From Kitasatospora albolonga (lineage in GTDB: Bacteria; Actinomycetota; Actinomycetes; Streptomycetales; Streptomycetaceae), in the NCBI GenBank assembly GCA_002082585.1, contig CP020563.1, positions 124,001-188,000 of the forward strand: a DNA stretch of 64,000 nt, in the 5' to 3' direction. Both the position numbers and the translations under genes were made by a program. This document shows, piece by piece, positions 16,009-24,709 of the stretch. Every line of letters begins with the position of its first letter. The first letter of the stretch is position 1. Below the pieces are notes generated by a model that was given only the letters and a program-made list of their open reading frames with translations, made no database searches and was not told the DNA's origin.

Positions 16009-17904
16009 ATGACCGGGTACGCGGCGGGGAACGGGGACACGGCGGCGGGGGCCGCAGGGGCCGGCGCCACCGGGAGCGGCATCGGCCGCCGGAGGCTGGG
16101 CGGCGGGATACTGGCGCTGGGCGGCGCGCTCGCCCTGGCGCCGATCCCCCTGGCCGGGGCGGCGGAGCGGGGCGCGCCGGGCACGGTGGCGGCGGACACG
16201 GGAGCGGGCATGGGATCAGGGGCGCATCCGCCCACGCGGCGGCCCACGCTGCGGCGCGGCAGCCCGGCACGCGCCGGGCTGCTCCAGGGGCCGCTGGACC
16301 AGCTGGTCCGGGAGGCGGAGGGGTATCTCACGGGCTCGCCGAAGCACCCCTGGTACGCGGGCGCGGTGCTGCTCGCCGGGCGGGGCGGCATGGTGGCGCT
16401 GCACCGGCCGATCGGCCACGCGGTGCGCTACGCGGCGTACGACGAGACGACGGACACCGGGGTCGAGCTCCCGGCGGAGCGGCAGATCCCGATGGCCGAG
16501 GACACCGTCTTCGACCTGGCCTCGGTCTCCAAGCTGTTCACGTCGATCCTGGCGGTGCAGCAGATCGAGCGCGGGGCGCTGGAGCTGGAGGCCGCCGTGG
16601 CCGCGTACCTCCCGGACTTCGCGGGCGGCGGCAAGCAGGACATCACGGTCCGTCAGCTGCTCACGCACACCTCGGGTTTCCGGTCCTGGATTCCGCTGTA
16701 CCGGGAGCCGACCCGGGAGGGGAAGCTCCGGATGCTCTGGAGCGAGGTCCCGGTCTCCGCCCCGGGCAGCGCCTATCTCTACTCCGACCTCAATCTGATC
16801 TCGCTGCAACTGATCCTCGAAGAGATCACCGGTCACCCTCTGGATGTCCTGCTCCACGACGAGATCACCGCTCCGCTCGGGATGCACCGCACGCGCTACA
16901 ACCCGCCCGCCTCCTGGCAGCCGAAGATCGCGGCCACCGAGGACGCCCGGCTCCCCTGGTCCGGTCTGGAACGCGGCATGGTCCGGGGCGAGGTGCACGA
17001 CGAGAACGCCTACAGCCTGGGCGGGGTGGCCGGGCACGCCGGGGTCTTCTCCTGCGCCTGGGACCTGGCGGTCCTCGCCCGGACCCTCCTCAACGGCGGG
17101 GTCTACGGCCGCGCCCGCATCCTCACCGAGGACTCCGTCGACCTCCTCTTCACCGACTTCAACACCGCGTTCCCCGGCGACGAGCACGGCCTCGGCTTCG
17201 AGCTCAACCAGCACTGGTACATGGGCGCGATGGCCACCCCGCGCTCGGCGGGCCACACCGGTTTCACCGGGACCAGCCTGGTGCTCGACCCGTCGACCGA
17301 CACGTTCCTGATCGTGCTGGGCAACTCGGTCCATCCCGTACGGAGCTGGCGCTCGGGCAGCGCGCCCCGGGTGGCGACGGCCAATCAGCTGGCCCGCGCG
17401 GTCCCGGTCCGGCCGGAGCGGGGGCGTACGGCCTGGTTCTCCGGGATGGCGAGCGCGTCCACCGCCACCCTCACCCTGCCCGTGCTGCGGCCGGCCTCCG
17501 GGCGCCCCCGGCTGGAGTGCGCCCTGTGGTGGGACACCGAACCGGGCTCCGACCGGCTGGTGCTGGAGGTGCTGGAGGCGTCGGCGGGCCAGGAGTGGCA
17601 GCCGGTGCCGTTCACCACCGTGGGCCCCGGCCACCACCGCCCGGACCCGCGGCCGCACCCGGAGGGCTGGGTCTCCGGCTGGTCGGGCCGGGTGTGGCAC
17701 GGGCTGGAGGCGGACCTGTCGGCCTGGCGCGGCAGGAGCGTCCGGCTGCGGTGGCGCTACACCACGGACCAGCTGTACGTGGGGCGCGGCGCGTACGTGG
17801 ACTCCCTCCGGGTGCGGGACGGCGGGGTCACCCTCTTCGACTCCGGCCGCCCCCGGGACGCGGGGCGGATCGGGGCGGCGGGCTGGGTGCTGTCGGCCGA
17901 CTGA
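16009..17904 (+). CDS. secreted beta-lactamase-family serine hydrolase with C-terminal beta-sandwich
   Basis: A 631-residue exported class-C beta-lactamase / esterase-type protein. A twin-arginine-like start (GRRRLGGGILALGGALAL, about residues 25-42) suggests Tat export. The serine-hydrolase domain runs about 85-465 with the SxxK pair Ser172-Lys175 in LASVSKLFT, a YSDLN element and HTGFTGT. About 465-631 form a separate, probably all-beta region with many Trp residues, perhaps a carbohydrate or protein-binding module. The ATG at 16009 is 6 nt after GGGAAGGGG; an upstream in-frame GTG at 15976 lacks a site. Function could be D-Ala-D-Ala hydrolysis or ester cleavage at the cell surface. Confidence 0.88.
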   Translation: MTGYAAGNGDTAAGAAGAGATGSGIGRRRLGGGILALGGALALAPIPLAGAAERGAPGTVAADTGAGMGSGAHPPTRRPTLRRGSPARAGLLQGPLDQLVREAEGYLTGSPKHPWYAGAVLLAGRGGMVALHRPIGHAVRYAAYDETTDTGVELPAERQIPMAEDTVFDLASVSKLFTSILAVQQIERGALELEAAVAAYLPDFAGGGKQDITVRQLLTHTSGFRSWIPLYREPTREGKLRMLWSEVPVSAPGSAYLYSDLNLISLQLILEEITGHPLDVLLHDEITAPLGMHRTRYNPPASWQPKIAATEDARLPWSGLERGMVRGEVHDENAYSLGGVAGHAGVFSCAWDLAVLARTLLNGGVYGRARILTEDSVDLLFTDFNTAFPGDEHGLGFELNQHWYMGAMATPRSAGHTGFTGTSLVLDPSTDTFLIVLGNSVHPVRSWRSGSAPRVATANQLARAVPVRPERGRTAWFSGMASASTATLTLPVLRPASGRPRLECALWWDTEPGSDRLVLEVLEASAGQEWQPVPFTTVGPGHHRPDPRPHPEGWVSGWSGRVWHGLEADLSAWRGRSVRLRWRYTTDQLYVGRGAYVDSLRVRDGGVTLFDSGRPRDAGRIGAAGWVLSAD

Positions 17905-17911
17905 GCGGCGG

Positions 17912-17948
17912 GGCGGGCGGCGCCGCGCGTGGTGGCCCGCCGCCCGCC
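17912..17948 (+). terminator. terminator after the serine hydrolase
   Basis: An 11-bp GC stem (17912-17922 with 17938-17948) and 15-nt loop begin 8 nt after the stop codon. No U-tract. Confidence 0.55.
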
Positions 17949-18092
17949 GGGCTCTGCCGTCACAATGGCGTCGCGCCCGGAGCGGAACGATGTCACCACC
18001 GGTTCATCCGGGGGCCGTTGGATGGTACGGGCCACACGCACACAGCCGCTCGGCTCACCCGTTTCCCGCGGCCGACTCCAGGAGGCACCCCC

Positions 18093-18143
18093 ATGAGCAG
18101 TGTCCGGCGCACCGCCCCCTCCGTCCGGGCGCTCCCCCGGTGA
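18093..18143 (+). CDS. 16-codon upstream ORF coupled to the GDSL esterase
   Basis: A short frame encoding MSSVRRTAPSVRALPR starts at an ATG with the best ribosome site of the region (CAGGAGGC, 7 nt upstream). Its TGA overlaps the GTG start of the esterase (GTGA). Ribosomes loading on this strong site would terminate exactly where esterase translation begins, so this looks like a leader for translational coupling. It has no recognisable product function. Confidence 0.5.
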   Translation: MSSVRRTAPSVRALPR

Positions 18144-19306
18144 CCGGCGCCCGCGTCCCCGTACCGGCGAGACGCGGTCTGCTCTACGCGGCGGCGGCCG
18201 GGATCGCGACGGCCCTCACCACCCCGGACGCCCGCGCGGCCCCGCACCTCTCACCCGGCCGCGCCCTCTCGGCCACGCCCTGGACCACCTCCTGGGCCAC
18301 CGCGCAGACCGCCCCCACCGCGGCCGACCCTCTCGCGTACACCGGTCTCACCGACGGGCTCAGCACCACACGGCTGCGGCTCTCGGCGGGCGGGCAGGTC
18401 AGACTGCGGTACGGGCACGCCTTCGGGACCGCGCCGGTGCTGGTGGGTCCGGTGACCGCCGACGGGCGGCCGGTCACCTTCGGCGGGCAGTCGCAGGAGT
18501 GGCTGGCGGCGGGCGCGTCCCTCACCAGCGACCCGGTCGAGGGGCTGCGGGTGGCGGACGGGTCCCTGCTGACCGTCGGGACGCGGCTCCCGGGCCCCAC
18601 CGGACCGCTCTCCTTCCACCGCAACACCCACGCCTGGCACACGGTCGACGGGGTGCGGACCCGGTCCGTCCTCCTGCTGACCGGGGTCGAGACGACCGGG
18701 GCGGGCGGCCCGGTGCTCGCCGTGCTGGGCGACTCCATCGCGGAGGGCACCGGCACCCCCGACGACGCGGACCTGCGCTGGCCCGACCAGCTGGCCCGCA
18801 GGCTGCCGGGCTCCGCCGTCGCCAACCTGGGCATCAGCGGCAACCGGCTGCTGCTCGACAGCGACCGCTCCGGTGTGAGCGCCCAGGCCCGCTTCGACCG
18901 GGACGTCCTGTCGCTGCCGGGGCTGCGGACGGTCCTGGTCCACCTGGGCGTCAACGACCTGCACCACGTGCCCGTCGAGCGGGACCCGTCGCGGATGGTG
19001 GCCGCGTACAGCCAGCTGGCCCTGCGCGCACGGTCCGCCGGGCTAAGGGTGGTGGGCGCGACGATCGCCCCGTTCGAGGGGTGGACACGCTGGACGCCGG
19101 AGCAGGACGCGGTACGCGGGCGGATCAACGAGGCCGTGCGCACCGGGCGGATCTTCGACGCCGTCGCCGATGTCGACGCCGCGCTCCGCGACCCGGACCG
19201 CCCCTCCCGGCTGCTGCCCGCGTACGACAGCGGCGACGGCCTGCACCCGGGGCCCGCGGGCCACACGGCCATCGCCGCCGCCGTCGAACGTCGGCATCTG
19301 CGGTAG
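18140..19306 (+). CDS. secreted SGNH/GDSL-type esterase
   Basis: A 388-residue SGNH hydrolase. The first 34 residues form a signal peptide (basic ARRG, then LLYAAAAGIATAL and an ARA-A cleavage). Residues about 40-175 form an N-terminal beta-rich domain; the catalytic domain then shows block I LGDSIAEGTG (Ser189), block II GISGNR, block III HLGVND (Asn262) and block V DGLHP (Asp366, His369). The GTG at 18140 overlaps the stop of a 16-codon leader and has no good site of its own. Substrates are probably extracellular esters such as acetylated polysaccharides or lipids. It is convergent with the next gene, with 3 nt between stops. Confidence 0.9.
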   Translation: MTGARVPVPARRGLLYAAAAGIATALTTPDARAAPHLSPGRALSATPWTTSWATAQTAPTAADPLAYTGLTDGLSTTRLRLSAGGQVRLRYGHAFGTAPVLVGPVTADGRPVTFGGQSQEWLAAGASLTSDPVEGLRVADGSLLTVGTRLPGPTGPLSFHRNTHAWHTVDGVRTRSVLLLTGVETTGAGGPVLAVLGDSIAEGTGTPDDADLRWPDQLARRLPGSAVANLGISGNRLLLDSDRSGVSAQARFDRDVLSLPGLRTVLVHLGVNDLHHVPVERDPSRMVAAYSQLALRARSAGLRVVGATIAPFEGWTRWTPEQDAVRGRINEAVRTGRIFDAVADVDAALRDPDRPSRLLPAYDSGDGLHPGPAGHTAIAAAVERRHLR

Positions 19307-19309
19307 CGG

Positions 19310-20923
19310 CTAACTCAGTGCCGCCATTGCCGCGTTGTGGCCGGGCACCCCGCTGACCCCGCCGCCGCGCACCGCGCCCGCCCCGCAGAGCAGGACGTTG
19401 GCGTCGGCGGTCTCCACGCCCCACCGCCCGACGCCCTCGTCCGCGTACGGGAAGGAGAGGTCGCGGTGGAAGATGTGGCCGCCGGGGAGGCCCAGATCGC
19501 GTTCGAGGTCGAGCGGGGTCTTGGCCTCGATACAGGGTTCGCCGTTCTCGTCGAGGGCCAGGCAGTCGGTGACCGGCTCCTCCAGGTGGGCGTCCAGTTC
19601 GGCGAGGGTGGCCTTCAGCAGGGCGGCGCGGGCGGCGTCGTTGTCGGCGGCGAAGAGCCGGGCGGGGGCGTGCAGGCCGAAGAGGGTGAGGGTCTGGTAG
19701 CCGCGCGCGGCGAGGCCGGGGCCGAGGATCGAGGGGTCGGTCAGCGAGTGGCAGTAGATCTCGGACGGCGGGGCGGCGGGCAGCCGTCCGGCCGCCGCCT
19801 CCCGGTAGGCGTCGGCCAACTGCCCGTACCCCTCGGCGATGTGGAACGTACCGGCGAAGGCTTGCCGGGGGTCGACGGACCGGTCGCGGAGGCGCGGGAG
19901 CCGGGTGAGCAGCATGTTCACCTTGAGCTGGGCGCCCTCGGCGGGCGGGGGCGGGGTCCGGCCGAGGAGGGCGGCGAGGGCCTGCGGCGACGCGTTGACG
20001 AGCACCCTGCGGGCGGCGACGGTGTGTTCGCCGTCGGGGGTGCGGACGGTGACCTCGGCGTCGGTGCCGTCGGTCTCGATCCGGGTCGCCTCGTGCCGTA
20101 CGCGGATCTCGGCGCCCGCCGCACGGGCAGCCCCGGCGAGGGCGTCGGTGAGGGCGCCCATGCCGCCGACGGGGACGTCCCAGTCACCGGTTCCGCCGCC
20201 GATCACGTGGTAGAGGAAGCACCGGTTCTGGAGGAGCGAGGGGTCGTGGGCGTCGGCGAAGGTGCCGATCAGGGCGTCGGTCAGCACCACGCCCCGGACC
20301 AGGTCGTCGGTGAAGTTCCGCTCGACGGCCACCCCGATGGGCTCCTCGAACAGCGTCCGCCAGGCTTCCGGGTCGTCGATCCGGGCGCGCAGCGCGTCCC
20401 GTGCGGGCAGCGGCTCGGTGAGGGTGGGGAAGACCCGTTCCGCGACGCGCCGCGTCATGGCGTAGAAGCGCTGCCACGCCGCGTACTCCCGCTCGCCGCC
20501 AGTCAGCGCGGCGAACGACTCCCGCGTCCGGTCGCCGCCGACGAGCAGGCCGGTGGGACGCCCGTCGCGGACGGCCGGGGTGTACGAGGACACGGTCCGC
20601 TTCCGTACGGCGAAGTCGAGGCCGAGATCCCGGACGATCTTGTCCGGCAGCAGCGAGACCAGGTAGGAGTAGCGCGAGAGGCAGGCGTCGACCCCGGCGA
20701 AGGGGCGGGTCGAGACCGCCGCTCCCCCGGTGGTGTCCAGCCGCTCCAGGACGAGCACGGACTGTCCGGCGCGGGCGAGGTAGGCGGCGGCGACCAGACC
20801 GTTGTGGCCACCACCCACGATCACGGCGTCGTAGCGGCCTCGGGCGGGGCGCGCGCCGGGGTCGTGGGCGGAGGGCTGCTGGCGTGCGGAGGGCCGGGGT
20901 GCGGACGGCTCGGGTGCGGGCAT
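19310..20923 (-). CDS. phytoene-dehydrogenase-like FAD oxidoreductase
   Basis: A 537-residue flavoprotein of the CrtI / amine-oxidase class. An N-terminal Pro/Ala/Arg-rich tail of about 30 residues precedes the dinucleotide fold AVIVGGGHNGLVAAAYLARAG (VGGG at about 36-39) and ERLDTTGGAAVS. The C-terminal GAGAVRGGGVSGVPGHNAAMAAL is the usual FAD-binding end. It most resembles the COG1233 group, which includes carotenoid desaturases and PYROXD2-like proteins. No carotenoid genes (crtB, crtE, crtY) are nearby, so a carotenoid role is not supported. GAAGGT precedes the ATG at 20923. Confidence 0.86.
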   Translation of the reverse strand: MPAPEPSAPRPSARQQPSAHDPGARPARGRYDAVIVGGGHNGLVAAAYLARAGQSVLVLERLDTTGGAAVSTRPFAGVDACLSRYSYLVSLLPDKIVRDLGLDFAVRKRTVSSYTPAVRDGRPTGLLVGGDRTRESFAALTGGEREYAAWQRFYAMTRRVAERVFPTLTEPLPARDALRARIDDPEAWRTLFEEPIGVAVERNFTDDLVRGVVLTDALIGTFADAHDPSLLQNRCFLYHVIGGGTGDWDVPVGGMGALTDALAGAARAAGAEIRVRHEATRIETDGTDAEVTVRTPDGEHTVAARRVLVNASPQALAALLGRTPPPPAEGAQLKVNMLLTRLPRLRDRSVDPRQAFAGTFHIAEGYGQLADAYREAAAGRLPAAPPSEIYCHSLTDPSILGPGLAARGYQTLTLFGLHAPARLFAADNDAARAALLKATLAELDAHLEEPVTDCLALDENGEPCIEAKTPLDLERDLGLPGGHIFHRDLSFPYADEGVGRWGVETADANVLLCGAGAVRGGGVSGVPGHNAAMAALS

Positions 20924-20980
20924 GCACCTTCGTAACACGCGGGGCTCCGTCCCGGCCAGAGGTCCCGGCCCGGTTCCAGC

Positions 20981-21020
20981 AGGTCCGGGGCGGTCCGGGG
21001 CGGTCCGGGCCGGTCCGGCG
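20981..21020. repeat. 10-bp tandem repeat, four copies
   Basis: Four consecutive 10-mers of the form (A/C)GGTCCGG(G/C)(G/C) directly abut the 35-bp array and share its GGTCCGG element, so the two may have a common origin. Confidence 0.7.
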
Positions 21021-21260
21021 GCGGGGATCTGACGCCTGCCCGGGCCGGTCCCGGCCACGGGATCTCACGCCCGTCCGGGCGGGTACCGACCGCGGGATCT
21101 GACGCAGGTCCGGTTCGGCCACGGGATCTCACGCCCGCCCGGGCCCGTCCAACCACGAGATCTCACGCCGCCCGGGCCGGACCGGCCGCGGTGCTCTGAC
21201 GCCTGCCCGGGCCGGTCCCGGCCACGGGATCTCACGCCCGCCCGGGCCGGTCCGGCGTGA
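21021..21260. repeat. imperfect 35-bp tandem repeat array, about seven copies
   Basis: The marker GGGATCT(C/G)ACGCC recurs with its GATCT-type pentamer (GCTCT in one copy) at 21026, 21061, 21096, 21125, 21159, 21193 and 21228: intervals 35, 35, 29, 34, 34 and 35. Each unit also contains a CCCGGGCCGGTCC-like segment that is partly self-complementary. The copies differ from one another by several bases. The array lies in the 409-nt gene-free spacer between the kinase stop and the oxidoreductase start (both minus strand); no coding frame or promoter is recognisable in it. Confidence 0.85.
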
Positions 21261-21332
21261 GCGCCGGACGCCGTACGGGGCCGTCCGGCCGCAGGCAGCG
21301 GACGCTGTACGGGACCGGCTCCCCCCGCCCCC

Positions 21333-23600
21333 TCAGTGCGGCGGCAGCGCGTTCTGGGCCCGGTGCGCGGCCAGGGTGCGGTACAGCTCGGCGGCCTCCT
21401 CCGCCCGGCCCAGCCGGTCCAGGCAGTGCGCCTCGTCCTGGCGGGCGGCCAGGGTCTCCGCGTGGTCGGGCCCCAGGGTCCGGCCGCGTGCCTCGGCGAC
21501 CTGCCGGTACGCGGTGAGGGCGTCGGTCCACCGGCCGAGCCAGCCGAGGGCGACCGCGACCTCGCGGCAGCTGATCACGGTGTCCGGGTGGTCGGGGCCC
21601 AGGGTGCTCCCCCGCATCGCGCACACGTCACGCGCCTCGGCGAGCGCCTCCTCCCAGCGGCCCATCCGCCCCAGGTTGACGCCCAGGCCGTGGCGGGCGC
21701 GGAGCGTCTCCGGGTCGGACGGACCGCCCACCCGCGTACGGTCGGCGACCAGGGCCCGGTACAGCTCCAGGGCCTCCGCGCTGCGGCCGAGCCGGCCGAG
21801 GCTGATGCCCGCCTCGTAGCGGGCGGCGAGGGTGTCGGGGTGGTCGGGGCCCAGGCTCGCGGCGCGGGCCCGGGCGACCTCCTGGTACGCCTCCAGGGCC
21901 TCCGCCCAGCGCCCCAGCCTGCCCAGGGTGTAGGCCACTTCGTACCGGGTGGCGAGCGTGTCGGGGTGGGTCGGGCCGAGCAGCCGGGCCCGGTCGTCGG
22001 CGACCTCGCGGGCCAGCTGCCAGGACTCCTCGGGGCGCCCGAGCCTGCTGAGGTTGAACGCCAGGTTGTGGCGGCAGCGCAGGGTGTCCGGGTGGTCGGG
22101 GCCCATGGAGCGCTCCCGGGCGGCGAGGACCGCCGCGTACACCTGGTGGGCCTCGAAGTGGCGGCCGAGCTGCCCGAGGACGTACGCGGTCTCCTGCCGG
22201 GCGGCGAGGGTCTGCGGATGGTCGGGGCCCAGGGTGCGTTCGCGTCCCGCCGCGACCTGGCCGAACTCGCGCAGCGCGTCGGCGGCCCGGCCGGTGCGGC
22301 TGAGGGTGAAGCCGATCTCGTACCGGCTGGCGAGGGTGTCGGGGTGGTCGGGGCCGAGGACGCTCTCGCGCCGGGCGGCGACCGCGCGGTGGATGTCCCC
22401 CGCCTCCTCCCAGCGGCCCAGGCGCCCCAGGTCGATGCCCGCGCTGTGGCGGCCCGCGAGCTCGGCGAGCAGCGCGGACGCGGGGGCCGGGTGCGCGGGC
22501 GGGAGGACGGCGGAGCCGTCGGTGCCGGGCGGGGAGGCGGGGGCGGTGCTCTTCGCGCTGGTCCACCGGCCGGTCAGCCCGGCGGCGGGGCCGGGGAGTC
22601 CGGCCGCCGGGTCCGGGGCGCCGGTCGCCTTGTGTCCAGCGGTCATGTTCCGGGCCCAGGCGGGCAGTTCGGGGCGCGGAGCCGTGGCAACAGGGTGCGC
22701 GCCGGGGAGCGCCGACGACGGGTACGCGGGCCCCGGGGCAGGCTGTTCCCCGGTGCGGCCGAGCACGATGCGGCGGCGCAGGTCGCTCGCGTCGGCGGGC
22801 CGTTCGTCGGGCGTCTTCGCCAGCAGGTCCAGGACGACCCGGTCGAAGAAGCCGGGGAGTTCGGCGCGGTGGGTGCGCGGGGGTTCGGGCGGGGTGTCGC
22901 GGTGCCCCACGAGGATGGCCCAGGGGTCCGCCAGGTCGAACGGCGGTACGCCGGTGGCGATCTCGTACAGCACACAGCCCAGTGAGTAGAGGTCGCTGCG
23001 GTGGTCGACCTCCTTCCCGCCGATCTGCTCCGGTGACATGTAGTGCGGGGTGCCCATGGCGATACCGGTGCCGGTGAGGCGGGAGGTGACGCCGATGTCG
23101 TGGCCCAGGCGCGCTATGCCGAAGTCGCAGATCTTCACCGTGCCGTCGGTCAGCCGCATGATGTTGGCGGGCTTCAGATCGCGGTGGACGATGCCCTGCC
23201 GGTGGGTGTAGCCGAGCGCGTCGGCGACCTGTTCGGCGATGTCGACGACATGGTCGACGGGGAGCGGGCGCTGCTGATTCTCCTCCAGGAGCTGGCTCAG
23301 GTTCTGCCCGTCCAGCAGCTCCATGACGAGGTAGAGGACGCCCTCGTGCTCGCCGAAGTCGTGGACGACGGTGACGCCCCGGTGCTGGAGGGCGGCGGCG
23401 ACCCGGGCCTCGCGGCGGAAGCGCTCGCGCAGGATGCGGGTGAACGCCTGGTCGTGCTGGGGGCCCATGGGTTTGAGGCATTTGACGGCGACCAGGCGGC
23501 CCAGCGACTCGTCGCGGGCCCGCCACACCTCGCCCATGCCGCCGCGCCCGATCAGATCGAGCAGCCGGTACCGGCTCTGGATCAGCCTGGTGTCCGCCAT
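21333..23600 (-). CDS. Ser/Thr protein kinase with C-terminal TPR array
   Basis: A 755-residue soluble Hanks-type kinase. The catalytic domain (about 12-270) has the Gly loop LIGRGGMGEVWRA, Lys in VAVKCL, HRDLKPANIM and DFGIARLG with activation-loop threonines. A Pro/Ala-rich linker (about 280-390) follows. Residues about 395-755 hold about nine 42-residue tetratricopeptide units, most with the kinesin-light-chain-like start LGPDHPDTL. There is no membrane segment or PASTA domain, unlike most Streptomyces PknB kinases, so the sensor or partner-binding part is the TPR array. The ATG at 23600 has only a weak site. It lies 31 nt downstream of the MpaB-family gene and is probably co-transcribed with it. 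Confidence 0.93.
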   Translation of the reverse strand: MADTRLIQSRYRLLDLIGRGGMGEVWRARDESLGRLVAVKCLKPMGPQHDQAFTRILRERFRREARVAAALQHRGVTVVHDFGEHEGVLYLVMELLDGQNLSQLLEENQQRPLPVDHVVDIAEQVADALGYTHRQGIVHRDLKPANIMRLTDGTVKICDFGIARLGHDIGVTSRLTGTGIAMGTPHYMSPEQIGGKEVDHRSDLYSLGCVLYEIATGVPPFDLADPWAILVGHRDTPPEPPRTHRAELPGFFDRVVLDLLAKTPDERPADASDLRRRIVLGRTGEQPAPGPAYPSSALPGAHPVATAPRPELPAWARNMTAGHKATGAPDPAAGLPGPAAGLTGRWTSAKSTAPASPPGTDGSAVLPPAHPAPASALLAELAGRHSAGIDLGRLGRWEEAGDIHRAVAARRESVLGPDHPDTLASRYEIGFTLSRTGRAADALREFGQVAAGRERTLGPDHPQTLAARQETAYVLGQLGRHFEAHQVYAAVLAARERSMGPDHPDTLRCRHNLAFNLSRLGRPEESWQLAREVADDRARLLGPTHPDTLATRYEVAYTLGRLGRWAEALEAYQEVARARAASLGPDHPDTLAARYEAGISLGRLGRSAEALELYRALVADRTRVGGPSDPETLRARHGLGVNLGRMGRWEEALAEARDVCAMRGSTLGPDHPDTVISCREVAVALGWLGRWTDALTAYRQVAEARGRTLGPDHAETLAARQDEAHCLDRLGRAEEAAELYRTLAAHRAQNALPPH

Positions 23601-23631
23601 CTGCCGTTTCTCGCCCCCGTCGTCCCCGCCG

Positions 23632-24519
23632 CTACCGCTGCGCCCTCCCCGGCCCGTCCAGTATGGCGGCCTCCCGGCGGAGCCGGTACGCGGCGGGTCG
23701 GCTGCCGGGGCCGAGCCGGGCCACGGCCTTGAGGATGTGGCCCGGTGGCAGCTGCCAGCGCAGCCGGGCCGGGATCGCCCGCAGGACGGCCCCGGTGGCG
23801 CGCAGCCGCCGGTCGACGGTGGCCGGCGGCGGGGCGGGTCTGCCGTACAGCGCGTGGGCGTACGGGGGCAGTGACTGGTAGGCGAGTGCCGCCACGCGCC
23901 GCCACAGCAGGGCGCGCGCCGGGCGGAGCAGGGGGTGGACGGGCGGGTCGCGGAGGAAGGCGTCGACGTCGGCGGCCTCGGGTCCCGCGGCGAGTTCGGG
24001 CCGCACCCGTTCGAAGTAGGCGGCGAGCTCGGCGGCGGTGGCGGGGACCCGGGCGGGGTCGAGGCCGACGAGGCGGGCGCCGGCGCGGTGTTCACCGACG
24101 TAACGGTCGGCCTGGGCGTCGGTGAGGGGGAAGCCGGAGCGGCGCTGGACCTGGAGGTAGGAGTCGACCTCGGCGCAGTGCACCCAGAGCAGGAGCTCCG
24201 GTTCGTCGATGCCGTACGTCTCCCCGGTTTCCGGGTCGGTGGCCTTGAGGATGCGGTGGATCTTCCGTACCCGGGCGCCCGCCTGTTCGGCGGCCTCGGT
24301 GGTGCCGTAGGTGATGGTCCCGACGAAGGAGGCGGTGCGCAGGAGCCTGCCCCAGGCGTCGCTGCGGAAGTCGGAATTCTGGGTGACGCCCCGGACAGCG
24401 CGCGGGTGGAGGGCCTGGAGGTAGAGGGCGCGGACGCCCGCGATCCACATCATCGGGTCGCCGTGCATCTGCCAGGTGACCGATCGGGGACCGAAGAGTC
24501 CGGGGTCGGCGTCGTTCAT
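23632..24519 (-). CDS. MpaB-family (DUF2236) oxygenase-like protein
   Basis: A 295-residue protein of the DUF2236 / 'oxygenase MpaB' family, relatives of the latex-clearing rubber oxygenases, which bind haem. Recognisable segments are the N-terminal FGPRSVTWQMHGDPMMWIAGVRALYLQALHPRAV and the helix ELLLWVHCAEVDSYLQV with candidate haem ligands. The ATG at 24519 is 9 nt from GGAGGT. Most family members have no assigned substrate. It precedes the Ser/Thr kinase gene in what looks like a two-gene operon. Confidence 0.87.
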   Translation of the reverse strand: MNDADPGLFGPRSVTWQMHGDPMMWIAGVRALYLQALHPRAVRGVTQNSDFRSDAWGRLLRTASFVGTITYGTTEAAEQAGARVRKIHRILKATDPETGETYGIDEPELLLWVHCAEVDSYLQVQRRSGFPLTDAQADRYVGEHRAGARLVGLDPARVPATAAELAAYFERVRPELAAGPEAADVDAFLRDPPVHPLLRPARALLWRRVAALAYQSLPPYAHALYGRPAPPPATVDRRLRATGAVLRAIPARLRWQLPPGHILKAVARLGPGSRPAAYRLRREAAILDGPGRAQR

Positions 24520-24709
24520 CCGCGGGTACCTCCGGCTCGGCGATGTGCTCGGGCGGTGACGTCGGGGCGGTGAACTCGGGGGTGTCCGGCGGCCGGACCG
24601 GGCGGTGCCGGGCCGCGCGACAAGATCGGGAACAATGGTACGACGCGGTGCCCCTTCACGGCAGGGGGCGGTCGCGGCACGGTGGCACGATCGACGAGCG
24701 GGGGACATC

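Noticed and set aside
21021..21260. CRISPR array.
   Set aside because: Units abut and are degenerate; there are no unique spacers and no cas genes.
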